DNA of 64,000 bases from Hondaea fermentalgiana (Eukaryota > Sar > Bigyra > Thraustochytrida > Thraustochytriidae). Location: assembly GCA_014084085.1 (NCBI GenBank), contig NPFB01000068.1, positions 36,499 through 100,498 of the forward strand, in the 5' to 3' direction. The translations under genes were made by a program, and so were the position numbers. Within the stretch, counting starts at the first letter, position 1. The number at the start of each line of letters is the position of its first letter. Of the stretch, positions 1 to 10,405 are shown one piece after another. The notes under the pieces are model-generated. The model was given only the letters and a program-made list of their open reading frames with translations, had not been told where the DNA came from and did not search any database.

Positions 1-37
1 GCGCGAGGCGCGGCGGCCGCTGCAGCGGCGCGGAGTT

Positions 38-105
38 CGACTTGCGCGCGGGGAGCGCAAGTGGGCCGCTTGCGGCGCGCAAGTGGGCTATCCGCGCTGC
101 AAGTG
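38..105. promoter_or_regulatory. Phased ACTTGCGC promoter cluster upstream of QCR7
   Basis: Four copies of an ACTTGCGC / GCGCAAGT motif are visible. One is in forward orientation (ACTT at 40) and three are in reverse (AAGT at 59, 81 and 101; the last is degenerate, GCTGCAAGTG). Steps between copies are 19, 22 and 20 bp, about two helical turns. The same motif with the same spacing occurs upstream of three other genes in the window, so it is read as a promoter element. The assignment to QCR7 is positional. Confidence 0.55.
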
Positions 106-283
106 CCTGCCACAGTGCGGTGCGCCCTTCCCCGGCGCCCCTCTCTCTGTCTCTCTGCGATGCGAGGGTTAGTTGGTTAGTTAGTGGAGGCGCTGCAGCC
201 ACACAGAGAGAGAGGGCGAGGGAGAGAGACGCGGGAGAAAGGCGCCTGGGCAAAGGACCTTCGCCGATCGTCCGTGCCTGCAG

Positions 284-691
284 GTGAGTGAGCGAGCGCG
301 CGCGCGCGCGCGGAGGGCGGGGCCGCGGCGCGCGCGCGCGATCTGCACATCGCGCGCCCGCGCCGCCGCCGCTGCGCGCACGCATGCAGCGCAGCCGCGT
401 GGGGATGCCGAGGATGCCGAGGAGGAGGATGACGAGGAGGCCCGCCGAGACGGCCACGGACGGCCGCTGGCGGGCGACGCGCGGACGAGGAGCGGGCGCG
501 CGGGCGGCGAGGAGGTGCGAGAGGACGAACCTGGCGCGGTGTCGCAAGAGGTTGATCGTGTGTGTGCTTTTTTTTCAACTGGGATGAAGGAGCACAAGAG
601 CTAGAGAAAGATTGATGCGAGCGAATGAATAACATGAGAGGACGGGGGAAAACTGACCATGATGCGCGCTTTGCATGACCACCTACAACAG
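284..691 (+). other. Possible 5'UTR intron of QCR7
   Basis: A strong donor-like GTGAGT follows CAG at 281-283, and an acceptor-like CAACAG ends at 691, 38 bases before the QCR7 start codon. Between them lies GC-rich, non-coding-looking sequence with an alternating CG run at 296-312. Splicing would shorten a leader of roughly 600 bases. No branch point is clear. cDNA would be needed to confirm it. Confidence 0.3.
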
Positions 692-729
692 AAGTTTGCC
701 GAAGCCTCGTCAACACCTACGCTAGCACC

Positions 730-1041
730 ATGTCGGCCATTATCCGCACCATCGCGCGCATGTACCAGAACAACGTGAACGGCGCCCTGCGCAAGCACGG
801 TCTCCGGTACGAGGACATCATCATTGCCGAGAACGCCGACGTGCAGAAGGCAATCCAGTACCTTCCTTCTGCGGAGAAGGTCGCCCGCCAGCGCCGCATC
901 ACCCGGGCGATTGACCTCAACTTCAAGCACGAGGAGCTCCCCAAGGAGATCCAGGCTGTCCAGGAGCCTGGCAAGTTCTACCTTGCGCCCCTCATGGAGG
1001 AGTTCCGCAAGCTTCGCGTGGAGCGCCAGCTGCTCAAGTAA
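730..1041 (+). CDS. QCR7: Cytochrome b-c1 complex subunit 7 (UQCRB/QCR7)
   Basis: The 103-residue protein is the small matrix-side subunit of mitochondrial complex III (ubiquinol:cytochrome c reductase), which packs near cytochrome b. It aligns along its length with the UQCRB family. A YEDI segment sits near residue 28, and the family block RRITRAIDLNFKHEELPKE lies around residues 57-75 (human: RIKRALDLNLKHQILPKE). The C-terminus is the usual charged helix (PLMEEFRKLRVERQ). Length is typical (about 100-120 residues). The first ATG is used; no upstream in-frame ATG exists. It is a single exon preceded by a possible UTR intron and a phased promoter cluster. Its 3' side faces the convergent gene at 1733-3082. 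Confidence 0.9.
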   Translation: MSAIIRTIARMYQNNVNGALRKHGLRYEDIIIAENADVQKAIQYLPSAEKVARQRRITRAIDLNFKHEELPKEIQAVQEPGKFYLAPLMEEFRKLRVERQLLK

Positions 1042-1732
1042 AATTGCCCTGCATTGGCTGCCCCGTTCTGTTTCTGACCGAAACCACCTCTTCACCTCTT
1101 TATCCCCTTTTCTCTCTCTCTCTCCTTTTCGCGAGCGCGTCTCTTTTGGCTGTGGTACATCGATCAAATCGACTTTTTGATGATATCGCGTGACCATTCG
1201 AATGATCAGTTGATGAACATGCGAGCGAACCAAAAGTTAGTCAGCGCGGGCTTTATGGCCCCAGCTTGCTAGCAAAGAAAAAGCAAAAAAAATAAGCCTA
1301 GCCACCTACACCACGCTTTTACCACTTCCTTGGCTGCAGCTACCATCCAAGACGAATGGGGAGTTGGCAAGTCCTGGCAGGAGCACGTCATTTGTGACGT
1401 CGACGAGCTTTAGCTGATCGACGCTCTACTTTCTTTGGCGGCGGCTACTTGCCGCGTCTTCAACGCTCTACACGTTCTTTTTAGAGGCAAAAATAAACAC
1501 ATCATTTGTCCTGTGCCCAAACAAATCAAATTGTTTCGCGTGATAGACTACACCTACTCACCACTTCAAGAACAATAAATAAATAAAGGTCATTCACAGC
1601 GTACCCGAGCTAAACAGGGCGAGGCCTGGCGAGAGATCAGACCCAAGCTGTGGCCATGCGTTAAATGCGGCAATTGGTTCGTTCTCCTCCTCCTCCTCCT
1701 CCTCCTCCTCCTCCTTGTGCTTTTTCTGGTTG
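1042..1732. other. Convergent intergenic region
   Basis: This is the shared 3' region of QCR7 (+) and the gene at 1733-3082 (-). It holds AATAAA-type signals on the plus strand (AATAAATAAATAAA around 1574-1587) and a (TCC)10 microsatellite at 1685-1714, just past the stop of the minus-strand gene. No gene is supported here. Confidence 0.6.
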
Positions 1733-3082
1733 TTACTCGTCATCGTCGTCGTTGTCATTGTCACTGCCATCGCTGCCCTCGGTAAGCTTTGCGGCTGCTT
1801 GACGCATGAGCTCGTGACGCTTGCGCTCTTCCGCATAACTTTGCTGCAGGGCATCGTGCGAGGCTGTCTCTGCGGGCATCGAATCTCTATAAATTTTCAT
1901 GACACTTTGGACGCGTCGCTGGTTAATGTGCGCCACAACGACGTGCCGCGCGCGTAGATGTTTTGGGCGCTCAATCCAGGTTGTTTCCACGTATTCTGTA
2001 ATGCCATACTTGCTGCAACGTGACCCAGGGTACACGAGCGAACCGTCGTCATCAAAGACGAGCATAAATGTTCCGAAACGATGGAACTCGGGCATTGTGC
2101 CACGATCCTTGACGCGCTTAATGAGGAGTTGGCCCAGCTTGTCCTCGACAAAGTCGCCCGTTTTCCACTGCCACGAGTGAAATGGGGTGATCGTGCGCAC
2201 CTGTCGTTGCAACCCAAAGTCAAGATAGAATGAGGTGCGGCATATATGCGTCGTGTCGAACCAAAAGATGAGCGGCACGATGCTTGCGTTGGTGCCTGGA
2301 ATCCGCCGTGCGTAGTCACGAACATCGATCCGATTGCGCTGCACGGCATGCGCTGGGAACTTGTACGTGTTGCTCGTTCCGAGACAAATGTAATTGACGA
2401 GGCGAAAGGGGTACGAGTCCAAGGCGTCGACCATGTTTTGCATGAAAAAAGGCTTGCGCGCAAGTCGGTCATGCTGGACGACAAACACGTATGGTGTGTG
2501 AACCCTCTTGATGCCCTCTTTGAGCGCAAGCGCAAATCCCTTGCGACGCTCCATGCGTAATATGATGGCACCATAGAGATCATGCTCTGGGTCTGCAGCG
2601 AGCGCTTCCAGCGCAGACACGTACTCTTCATATTTCGCAGCGGCCGAGGCCGAGACCTTGCATATCCTAAACCTCTCGTGGCCCTTGTTCGGATTGGCGC
2701 GAATATTGACACCATCGCAAACAATGATTTTGGGACAAGCTCGCATTTCCGGCTCGTGCTGCAGGTACGAGCCAATGACGTCCTCAATGAAAAAGGTGAG
2801 CGGGTTCACCGGACTCGGGCTCGTAGTAATAACCATCGTTACTCGCTCGCCGATCGTTGGCCGGACTTTGGGATGCGCGTCTTTGTCATCCTCCTGTTTT
2901 CCATGGTGTTCGTGCCCTTGAGACTCCTCTTGTACCGTTGCAGCCGTCGTCGTCGTCAGTGGCGTCGTCGCCGTCGTCCTCGCTTTCGTGGTCGCAGCTC
3001 CTGCAGCCCTCCATTCCGAGAGCAGGTCTGGGTCGATCTCGACCCCGTCAAGCGCGCCAGCGCCGTCGCCCGTAACTTGCAT
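1733..3082 (-). CDS. Conserved-looking protein, possible GT-A glycosyltransferase
   Basis: The protein has 449 residues from a true ATG. Residues 1-80 are low complexity (Thr/Ala-rich, then Glu/Asp/His-rich). From about residue 82 a globular domain starts with a hydrophobic strand (VTMVITTSPSPVNP), then KIIVCDGVNI, a long helix region, and VFVVQHDRLARK. This order resembles the nucleotide-sugar-binding half of family 2-like glycosyltransferases, with QHD roughly where a DXD-type motif would sit. Later blocks (IVPLIFWFDTTHICR, FHSWQWKTGDFVEDKLGQ) are not recognised. The C-terminus is a short acidic tail. No signal peptide or membrane segment is evident. The enzymatic call is inference from shape only. 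The divergent neighbour is the thioesterase at 3442. Confidence 0.6.
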   Translation of the reverse strand: MQVTGDGAGALDGVEIDPDLLSEWRAAGAATTKARTTATTPLTTTTAATVQEESQGHEHHGKQEDDKDAHPKVRPTIGERVTMVITTSPSPVNPLTFFIEDVIGSYLQHEPEMRACPKIIVCDGVNIRANPNKGHERFRICKVSASAAAKYEEYVSALEALAADPEHDLYGAIILRMERRKGFALALKEGIKRVHTPYVFVVQHDRLARKPFFMQNMVDALDSYPFRLVNYICLGTSNTYKFPAHAVQRNRIDVRDYARRIPGTNASIVPLIFWFDTTHICRTSFYLDFGLQRQVRTITPFHSWQWKTGDFVEDKLGQLLIKRVKDRGTMPEFHRFGTFMLVFDDDGSLVYPGSRCSKYGITEYVETTWIERPKHLRARHVVVAHINQRRVQSVMKIYRDSMPAETASHDALQQSYAEERKRHELMRQAAAKLTEGSDGSDNDNDDDDE

Positions 3083-3441
3083 CGTGAGAGATTCGCGAGA
3101 GGCGCAGCGTCGTCACTTCACTCCGCTCTCGCCTGCTCTGCTCCTCAGCGCCACACCACTCACGCGAGGGACCTCGACAGGAATAGAGGTCTCGTCTATT
3201 TGCAAGCAGGTTTCATGGCTGGGCCAAGCGTTCGGGTCCGGTACGAGTGACACCTGGTATTTTCTATTTGGCATCTCTTAACGATTACGGTAATGGTAGT
3301 GACGCTGTTTGTCGTCGTCAATGTCAAGACTCGGGCCAATGTAGTATAGCAACAAGAGCAGCCGGAGCAGAAGCGCGAACTGCGAGCAGACCTCGATTGC
3401 TCGATCGCAAAAAAGGCAAGCGGGCACTTCAAGAGAGGACG
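3083..3441. promoter_or_regulatory. Divergent promoter region
   Basis: These 359 bases separate the starts of two oppositely oriented genes (3082 on minus, 3442 on plus) and must hold both promoters. An in-frame open stretch runs upstream of the plus gene from a GTG at 3247 but contains no ATG. The ACTTGCGC cluster seen upstream of other genes is absent. Confidence 0.5.
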
Positions 3442-4452
3442 ATGGCGACGTGGCGCGGCGCGGCGGCGTCGAAGAGGCTGGCGCTGGCGTTCTGGAAATT
3501 TTCGCGGCGATCTCGCACGGGCAAGTTCGGGTCCTTGCTTGGTTTGCACCCCGAGGAGCTCGGCGGCACGACGCGCATGGAGTTCCTTGGGCCCAAGAAC
3601 AGCATCGTGTCGACCGAGATCCCGGCCTGGACCTGCGAGAATGGCAAGATGCGACTTGAGGCAGCCGTCGCACTTCTCGACGAGATCAGCACCTATGCCG
3701 GCTGCTGCATGTGGGACCAGCGTTGTAGGCCAGGCTTTAGCATCCAGCTGCAAGGCCGCGCCTTGCGACCCATCGATGTTGGCGCAGGGGAACGCATCAA
3801 GGTCGAGACGAGGCTGCAGAGGGTGGGACGGACCATTGGGTTCCTCGACATTGTCATTAGCGACGAGGACGGGGATCCGCTCATCAGTGCAAGTCACCTC
3901 AAGTTTATGCATTCGGGGGCAATTTTTGATCTTGCCTTCCGGCCACCGTTTCAGGAAACCACGAGGAAACTCTGGGAGTACCTTGTTCTCGATCGTCAGC
4001 CCGAGCACGAGTTCACCATGCCCTCGACCTTTGAGGAGGTCTTTAAGATCAAGGAGGAGGAAAATAACTTTGGGGCCGAAGACGAGGCCCCCGTCGAGTT
4101 GGCTGGCCTGGTATCTCTCGACGCTCGCCACGGCAACCCGGTGGGTTCGATTCATGGCGGAGCGGCGACGATGCTTGGGGCGCACGCCGCAGCGCTTGCG
4201 GTACGCAAACGCCCAGAGTTTCTTTCCGGCGAGGCCGCAGGTGCGCCCACCATGGTAAGGGTGAATCTTCTTTCAGGTATTGCAACGCATCGGCCCGCCG
4301 AGGCCCACGTGCGCGCGCAGGTGGTCAAGGACCCGCCGCAGGCTGCCTTGCCTGGGTCTCTCCATGCGCATACACGGATTCTGAATGAGCAGGGCAACCT
4401 CTGTATTGAGTGCGAGACTGTACATGCAGCCCCTCGTAAAGACCGACAGTGA
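3442..4452 (+). CDS. Tandem hot-dog fold acyl-CoA thioesterase
   Basis: The 336-residue protein is predicted to hydrolyse acyl-CoA thioesters. Two hot-dog domains are visible. The first (about residues 70-157) has the strand pair GERIKVETRLQRVGRTIGFLDIVISDEDG followed by ISASHLKFM, typical of PaaI/4HBT proteins. The second (about 218-330) has the signature GNPVGSIHGGAATMLGAHAAAL, with Asn232, Gly235 and His238-Gly-Gly, the substrate-binding loop of PaaI/ACOT13-type enzymes. The N-terminus is rich in Arg, Lys and Ala without acidic residues for about 36 positions, as in a mitochondrial presequence. The start is the first ATG; the frame is open upstream only from a GTG. The linker between domains is acidic. 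The acyl substrate cannot be read from sequence. Confidence 0.78.
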   Translation: MATWRGAAASKRLALAFWKFSRRSRTGKFGSLLGLHPEELGGTTRMEFLGPKNSIVSTEIPAWTCENGKMRLEAAVALLDEISTYAGCCMWDQRCRPGFSIQLQGRALRPIDVGAGERIKVETRLQRVGRTIGFLDIVISDEDGDPLISASHLKFMHSGAIFDLAFRPPFQETTRKLWEYLVLDRQPEHEFTMPSTFEEVFKIKEEENNFGAEDEAPVELAGLVSLDARHGNPVGSIHGGAATMLGAHAAALAVRKRPEFLSGEAAGAPTMVRVNLLSGIATHRPAEAHVRAQVVKDPPQAALPGSLHAHTRILNEQGNLCIECETVHAAPRKDRQ

Positions 4453-4514
4453 ATCGTCAGTTTTTCTGTGACTGATTAGATTTGCCCAATTTTTCAAAAA
4501 CCGAATGCGCCATT

Positions 4515-4589
4515 GGCTGATTTTCGAAAGGCGAATTTGCCAAAGGCTGATTCGACGAACGCTGATTTACCAAAGGTCGATTTGCCAAA
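4515..4589. repeat. 15-bp minisatellite, five units
   Basis: Five imperfect 15-base units lie end to end (for example GGCGAATTTGCCAAA and GGTCGATTTGCCAAA). The period is a multiple of three. On the minus strand it reads as a five-residue repeat centred on Phe (SAFGK-like). Confidence 0.8.
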
Positions 4590-6295
4590 GTCTGCTTCTT
4601 GCCAAGCCAGACAGTGCAGAGGCGGTTGACAAGCACCTACGTGATGTCGCGTCTCTGTCTCTGATATTTCTTGTGCGTGCAAGATGGTCGAAAACCTTTC
4701 GATCTCATCGGGTACATCACTCTCTTGAATTGTAGCACGGCGTTGCAGCGAGTCGCACATCTCTCCGTCCATTGTCGCACATCTCCTCCGTTAGGTCCTC
4801 TGTCTCTCCCCTAAATTTATTTACTATCTCCCCTCACTTGACGTGGCGCGAGTTGCCAAGCCAAGGCGCCGTTAAAGCATCCCCTTCGCTCCTAATCAAG
4901 CATTTTTGCATGTCGCAGTCGCGCCGTATGCATCGTGATGTGGCCGATGGAAGGAAAGCTTCACGCAGCCACCACCGCAAGCTTGTGCACAAGGCGTGCT
5001 GGGTTGTCCAGCGTAGATCCGCCAAACTGTCAGCCAGGTGGCTGGCGGCACTCAAGATTTTCGTTTGCGTTTGCTCGCTCGCTTGGCAGTGGCCTGGCTT
5101 GTTCGAGACTTCTCAGAGTAGGAAGAAAGACAATGAGAACGCAAGCTCGCAGTCGGGACCGCCAATTCTGAACCGCGCGAAGAGGCCAAGGCAGTCTGAG
5201 GACAGGCAAGTCGAGTCCTTCGGATCTTTCTCATCACGAGACACGACGATCCTCGCTTCGTCGTTTGCAGGGCTTGTTTGGTTGATCGAATTTTCCAGCG
5301 TCCCCTCGCGCGCGCGCGACAAGTGTGACTTGCTTTGCGTCTCAGCAGCGCTGGAAAATTCCGCCCAACCGCCCGCACGTACGCACTCTGCGACCGCCAG
5401 CCATTAGCTAACATAAGAAAGCAGCAAAGTGAAGTTATCGTGGCGGCATCAGCAGCTGATTGCGATGGTCCGCAGCACACCGTGCTGGTGGGCTGCGCGA
5501 CCCCAGATTTCTTTATTGGCGGCGAGGCCCAGCTTGCACGCGCGAGCGAGTCGCCACGCCGCGAGCCAGTTTCGCGCCTCGAGATACTGTGTCAGTAGAG
5601 ACAGGCAAGCCGTGACCTCTGGCGGTCACTCACTCTGCTTTCGTTTGCCTGGCAGAGATCATCGCGCAGTCGCAGAGGTGAATCATTTATTCGTTCGTTT
5701 ACGCTCGTGGGTATTTCAATAACATCCATCAGGGATTTGATCGCTTGAGAGGCCTGGCGCAGCAGCGGCGGTCACGCACTGTGGCCACGGGCGCGGTGTC
5801 TCAGCTGTCTGGTCGCAGAGGCATGCCGCTGCCGTTGCCGCTGCCGAGCTTGCTCCGACCGTTGTGCGCTGGCTTGCGCGCGCGCGCGAGCCGCAACCAC
5901 GTCGGCCAATGAAGTCGAGCCGAGTCGGATCGTCTTGGCGTCGATCGGTTCTAGTCTAGACTCAATGAGCTTCCTTCTTCCATCCACGTCAAGATGGTTC
6001 GATCATCAGCCAGCATCTATGTATAAATCCATCTGGCTGCCAGGCGGTTCTATGCATGGCGGCCAAAAGCACGCAGGGCTCGGACTCTGCAGGGGAGTGG
6101 CCATGGTGGCAAGCAGCGAGGGCGGCCGCGGCAGCACGTTCGCAGCAAGGGCTGCGGCGCCCCGGGAGCCTCCGCAGCGCGGCCTCGGCCGCGAGGAAGC
6201 CGCCGCAGCTGTGGGTACACACCCGCAACTCGGGACAAAGTCAGCTGCAGCGCGGTGGCTAGCAGCCGGAAGAGCCAGCGGCCCTGCTTCACGCT

Positions 6296-6297
6296 TT

Positions 6298-6333
<36 letters not shown>

Positions 6334-6335
6334 TC
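6296..6335. repeat. (CTTT)n microsatellite
   Basis: About ten uninterrupted TTTC units in non-coding DNA. Confidence 0.95.
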
Positions 6336-7710
6336 AAGGACGGCCGGCACGACGCGACGCGACGCGACGGATTTTTCTGTTCTGCCGCGGCGACGGATCG
6401 CGCGGCCGCTTCTCCCGGGCTGACCGACGAGCCGTGTCACCTGCCTGGCGGGCTGGCTGGCGACCAAGCGATTGGTACGAGCTCAGTTTGGCGTCCTAGC
6501 CTGCAGCTGCCTGGCTGTCGCCACACCGACCACGCTGCCATCGCTGCAGACAGGCTGGAAACAATGACTTGCCAGAAGTGCAGCCAGATAACAGGCGTCC
6601 TATGGTTCGTAGAACGGGCGGAGGGGGAGGAGGACGCAAGGGCGGAAAATTTCACTTGCCCTGGTTGAATGGTTCATACGCCAGGACGAATCGATGGAAA
6701 GATCGATGTCGACCCACCAGTCGCCAGTCAGTCAATCGCGGTCGATGGCACTTGGTCGCTCGGGCGATGCGTTTGTGCAGGAGCCGACCATCTTCGCCTG
6801 CCTCAAGGTGGGTGGGTGGGTGCCCGTGCGGTTCGCGCGATCGGGAAGATCGCTGATGATCGCGACATCACGGCGGGCGACCGAGGCCTCGACTCGTTCT
6901 CCCTTGGTGCTGCCTCGCAGAGGAGCGGCAGCTGGCCATGACTGGCAAGCAAGCAGGCGTGCACAACGAAAATGGAGGCGGCGGCAGGCCAGCTGAGGAG
7001 AAGAAGACGAGGCTCACTCACGCACTCTCTCTGAGTCGTCACTGTGACACTCAAGTTGAAAGGCCGATGTGATGCTCTGGTTTATGTTAGCTTCGATCGG
7101 CGATCAGCCAGTGAGTGAGCCAGCCACCAAGCATGGCAAGCTGCCCAAGTTGTGACCGGAGAACGAACGCACGGAAGAACGAATGATTGATTGATAGAGC
7201 CAAAGATCGATCATGGTCATCGCTTGGTTGTTCAGATCGAGGAGGAGGGCCGGCCGTGATTACGCACTTTGCTTGGAGTGTTTGTGGCAGTGGTTTGTGC
7301 ATGGATGGTACTATATTTGTAGAAGAGGCGAGCAAGAAACACAGCACCGGCCCCGACCAGGCTAGGCTACTTGACTAGGCTAGGATAGGCCAGGCTAGTC
7401 CAACCCTCGGGCCCATTTTCTAATTTTCCGTCCTCGAGAACGGGTTCGCGAAGAACGGGAAGGCAAGAACTTGCGAGGATGGACCCAGCAGGCAAGCGCA
7501 AAAAGTAGAGTCTTGCTTGCTTGCGGCCTGGCTGATGTGAGTGAGGGTCTTGTTGATCTACCAAAGATTGAGCGTTGAATTGATAATCGATCTATGCTGG
7601 CCTCCCGGGCTAGTGGCTGGAAAAAAGGAATGATTGTGGTTGAATGATGCGAAAATCTGCTACTTGCCAGTCTTGTGCGGGATGGGTCTTGATAGTTCTA
7701 TTGGTCGGGC

Positions 7711-7754
7711 TCGTCTCGCGGCTCGTCTCGTCTGGTCTGGTCTCGTCTCGTCTC
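7711..7754. repeat. (TCGTC)-like pentamer repeat
   Basis: Imperfect runs of CTCGT, TCTCG and TCTGG pentamers in non-coding DNA. Confidence 0.75.
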
Positions 7755-8878
7755 ATCATGGCGTCGCATCCGCGAGCTCGAAGCACCCCGCAACGACCAG
7801 CCAGTGGCGGACGGAGTCCTAGGCGTCCATGACGGCGTCCACGGCGGCGTCCACAGCGGCGCCCGCGGCGGCGTCTCCAGCCAGCTAGCTGCTTGCCGGC
7901 GCCAGGTCGCGGTTCCTCCTGACTCGACTTCGCGCGTGCTGCTCTGCTCTGCTCCGCTCCGCTCCGCCCCGCGAGAAGCCGGACTCGAGAAGCACACTGC
8001 GCGTGCGCGCACGCACCCTCGCGAGGTCCGGCTTCAGCCCGGCACGGCGGCCGGAGTGTGCCGGCAGGGCGGGGCCGGCGGCGGTGGCCATGAGCCGTGT
8101 CGTGTCTTGCTCGAGTCGCTTAGTAGACTTGAGTTGCGGGCGCTGCGAGCGGGGCCGGCGAGGCTCTGGCTTACGCGCGGGCATGGACGGCCCGCCAGCT
8201 CCGGGCGCAGCGCCCTGCGAAGTCCCGGAGCTGCGCAGCCGCGAAGCCGAGCAGCGAGGCGAGCTCGTCGGCCTGGTTCGTTGAGACGAGAGAGAGAAGA
8301 CGATGGCATGAGCCAGTTCTGAAGTGCGCGACTTGGAGCTAAACAAGCAAGTAAGCAAGCAAGCACGCGAAGCAAGCAAAAGCTCCCGAACATACACACG
8401 AGCGACGAAGCAGGAGGGAGGCGGCTTGTCGGCGCTGCGAGCCGTGCCGAGCCGAGCCGAGCCGAGCCAGCGCGCCCTGCGTGGCTTGGCTTGGCGTGCG
8501 TGGTGCCTGCCTGCTTGAGAAGAGTGACTTGCCGGCGGTGCGCCGCGGGAGGAGGCCGCACTAACCAACGCCCCGCAGCCGTCCACTGTGCGTGCACGCG
8601 CTGCGCCGGCACTAGTGGGGGAGAAAAGGGGAGAAAAAGGAAGAAGAGGAGGAGAGAGGAGAGGAGTGTGGAGGAGTGTGGAGGAGACTTGAAAGAAAAG
8701 AAAGGGAAAAAAGAGGAGAGAAGCGAAGAGGCGCGACGTCCGTCCCGACGAGGACGACGATACGACTGACGCAGCAGCAGCAGGGCGGCCGGCGGCGTGG
8801 CGTGACGGACGCCCGCCAGGGTGGGCCGTCCGAAGGCGAGCGCGGCGAGGCATCGCGCTCGCCGCCCTGCGTCTCGAG

Positions 8879-8902
8879 CTGGCTGGCTGGCTGGCTGGCT
8901 GC
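8879..8902. repeat. (GGCT)n microsatellite
   Basis: Six tandem GGCT units. The same tetramer or its complement recurs at 9628-9660, 53330-53430 and 57336-57365. Confidence 0.9.
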
Positions 8903-9536
8903 GTCTGCGAGCGAGCGGCGGGTTGTATCGAGAGGCGAGTAAAGTTCTGGCGCAAGTTGAGATGCTTCGCACCTCACATGGCGGTGGCTGAGTGGCGGGC
9001 CGGCGGGCAAGAAGGCCGCGCCGCTGGCGGCGTCCGGTGCGATCCGAGCGGCATCTCAAGGCGAGGCGGCCAGAAACGACCGAATGATCCTGATCGCACG
9101 CTGCACGTGCTCCGCTTGCCCCCCCTTCTTTCCCCCGCATTTCTTCTTTCCCCCTCCCCCTTCCCCCTGCAGTGCGCCGGCTGCCAGGCGCACACCTTTC
9201 TTTTCATCTTCCCCCCACTCCCTCTGGAAATCACTGGTCGTTCGAATAAATAAACAAACAAACAGTCTCTGGCCATGGTGGCTGGCTGTCGGTCACCTTG
9301 AGTCAAGAGAGGCTGATTCGAGCCGCTTCGAGCCGCTTTGGGCGACCACTTGCCACTTGCCAGTAGTAGCCTGAGCAGCAGGTCCAGTTCGGTGGCCGGC
9401 CCTGGCCTTGGCTGAGGAAGTCGCGGGAAAAGGAGAAAGCTGGGATGCGATGAAGTGGGGGAGGGTCGTTCTTTGGTCAGAGAGCAACCGACCTGGCAGG
9501 CTGGCGAGCGGCGGTTGCCTTTGTGTTCGCCCGTTT

Positions 9537-9563
9537 GATCGATCGATCGATCGATCGATCGAT
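9537..9563. repeat. (GATC)n microsatellite
   Basis: Nearly seven perfect GATC units, followed at once by a (TTTG)n run to about 9598. Shorter GATC runs occur near 35874 and 57770-57812. Confidence 0.95.
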
Positions 9564-9627
9564 TCGTTTGCTTGCTTGTTTGTTTGTTTGTTTTTTTATT
9601 CATTTTGCTGTCTGTGTTTGTTTGTTG

Positions 9628-9660
9628 TCAGCCAGGCAGCCAGGCAGCCAGGCAGCCAGC
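9628..9660. repeat. GCAGCCAG octamer repeat
   Basis: Four tandem copies of an eight-base unit (CAGCCAGG) in non-coding DNA. Confidence 0.85.
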
Positions 9661-9806
9661 TGGTCGTCGGTTTACTAGTCTCTCTCTGCCAGCACCAGGA
9701 CCAGCACCAAGACCAGTATGAGGACCAGCGAGCCCGGCTGAAAAATGGCTGGCAGCCCCAGGGCCGCTCACCGGAGCGGATCTGAACGAACGGAAAAAGA
9801 AAAAGA

Positions 9807-9852
9807 AAAAACAGAGAAAAACAGAGAAAAACAGAGAAAAACAGAGAAAAAA
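9807..9852. repeat. 10-bp ACAGAGAAAA repeat
   Basis: Four perfect tandem copies of ACAGAGAAAA inside a longer purine-rich stretch. Confidence 0.95.
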
Positions 9853-10350
9853 AGTGTAAAGAGGAAAGAACAGGAAAGAAAAAGAGGGAAGACGTAGTCG
9901 CGCGCGGGGCTCCGCAGAAGCGCTTCGTCCTCGCGCCGGGCGAGCCGCAGCCGCGCGCGGAGCGGAGCGGATTGGAGCAAGAGCAAAGCAGAGCAGCGGA
10001 GCGGAGGCGGAGCTGGAAGCGCAGCGGGCGGGAAGAAAGCGCGAAACGCGAAGCACCGAGTCTTCCTCTCCGTGCTGCCCCAAGCAACAAACCGGCCAGC
10101 GAGGCCTCTTGTCTATCTGTATACCGACGCCAAGCGCGAGAGCGAGGCCAAGACAGACAAGAAAGGCCAAGCCAAGCCCAGCGCGGACGCCCAGCACCCA
10201 AGTGCTCGACTCTTGGTAGACGGACGGACGAGGAGGAGCAGCAGGAAAAGGCACAGCGCGGCGCAGCAGAGCGCAGCAGCACGCCAAGAGAGAGCAACTT
10301 CGCAGACGTTGCCAGCTCGCGAGACGCGCTGGACCCAAGACGCAGACTGC

Positions 10351-10405
10351 CAAGACTTGCCAAGACTTGCCAAGCCAAGCCAAGCCAAGCCAAGCCAAGC
10401 CAAGC
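10351..10405. repeat. (CAAGC)n repeat with decamer start
   Basis: Two CAAGACTTGC units are followed by seven CAAGC units. It is non-coding, about 0.8 kb before the start codon at 11185. Confidence 0.9.

Noticed and set aside
2450..2470. CTTGCGCGCAAGTCGG match to the promoter motif
   Set aside because: It lies inside the coding region of the gene at 1733-3082 as a single palindromic site without phased neighbours.
4772..5407. 211-codon plus-strand frame
   Set aside because: Starts at TTG, has no motif, and has the residue mix of random sequence.
8034..9140. Long minus-strand frames around 8-9 kb
   Set aside because: Arg/Ser/Pro/Ala runs typical of GC-rich non-coding DNA, with several frames open at once.
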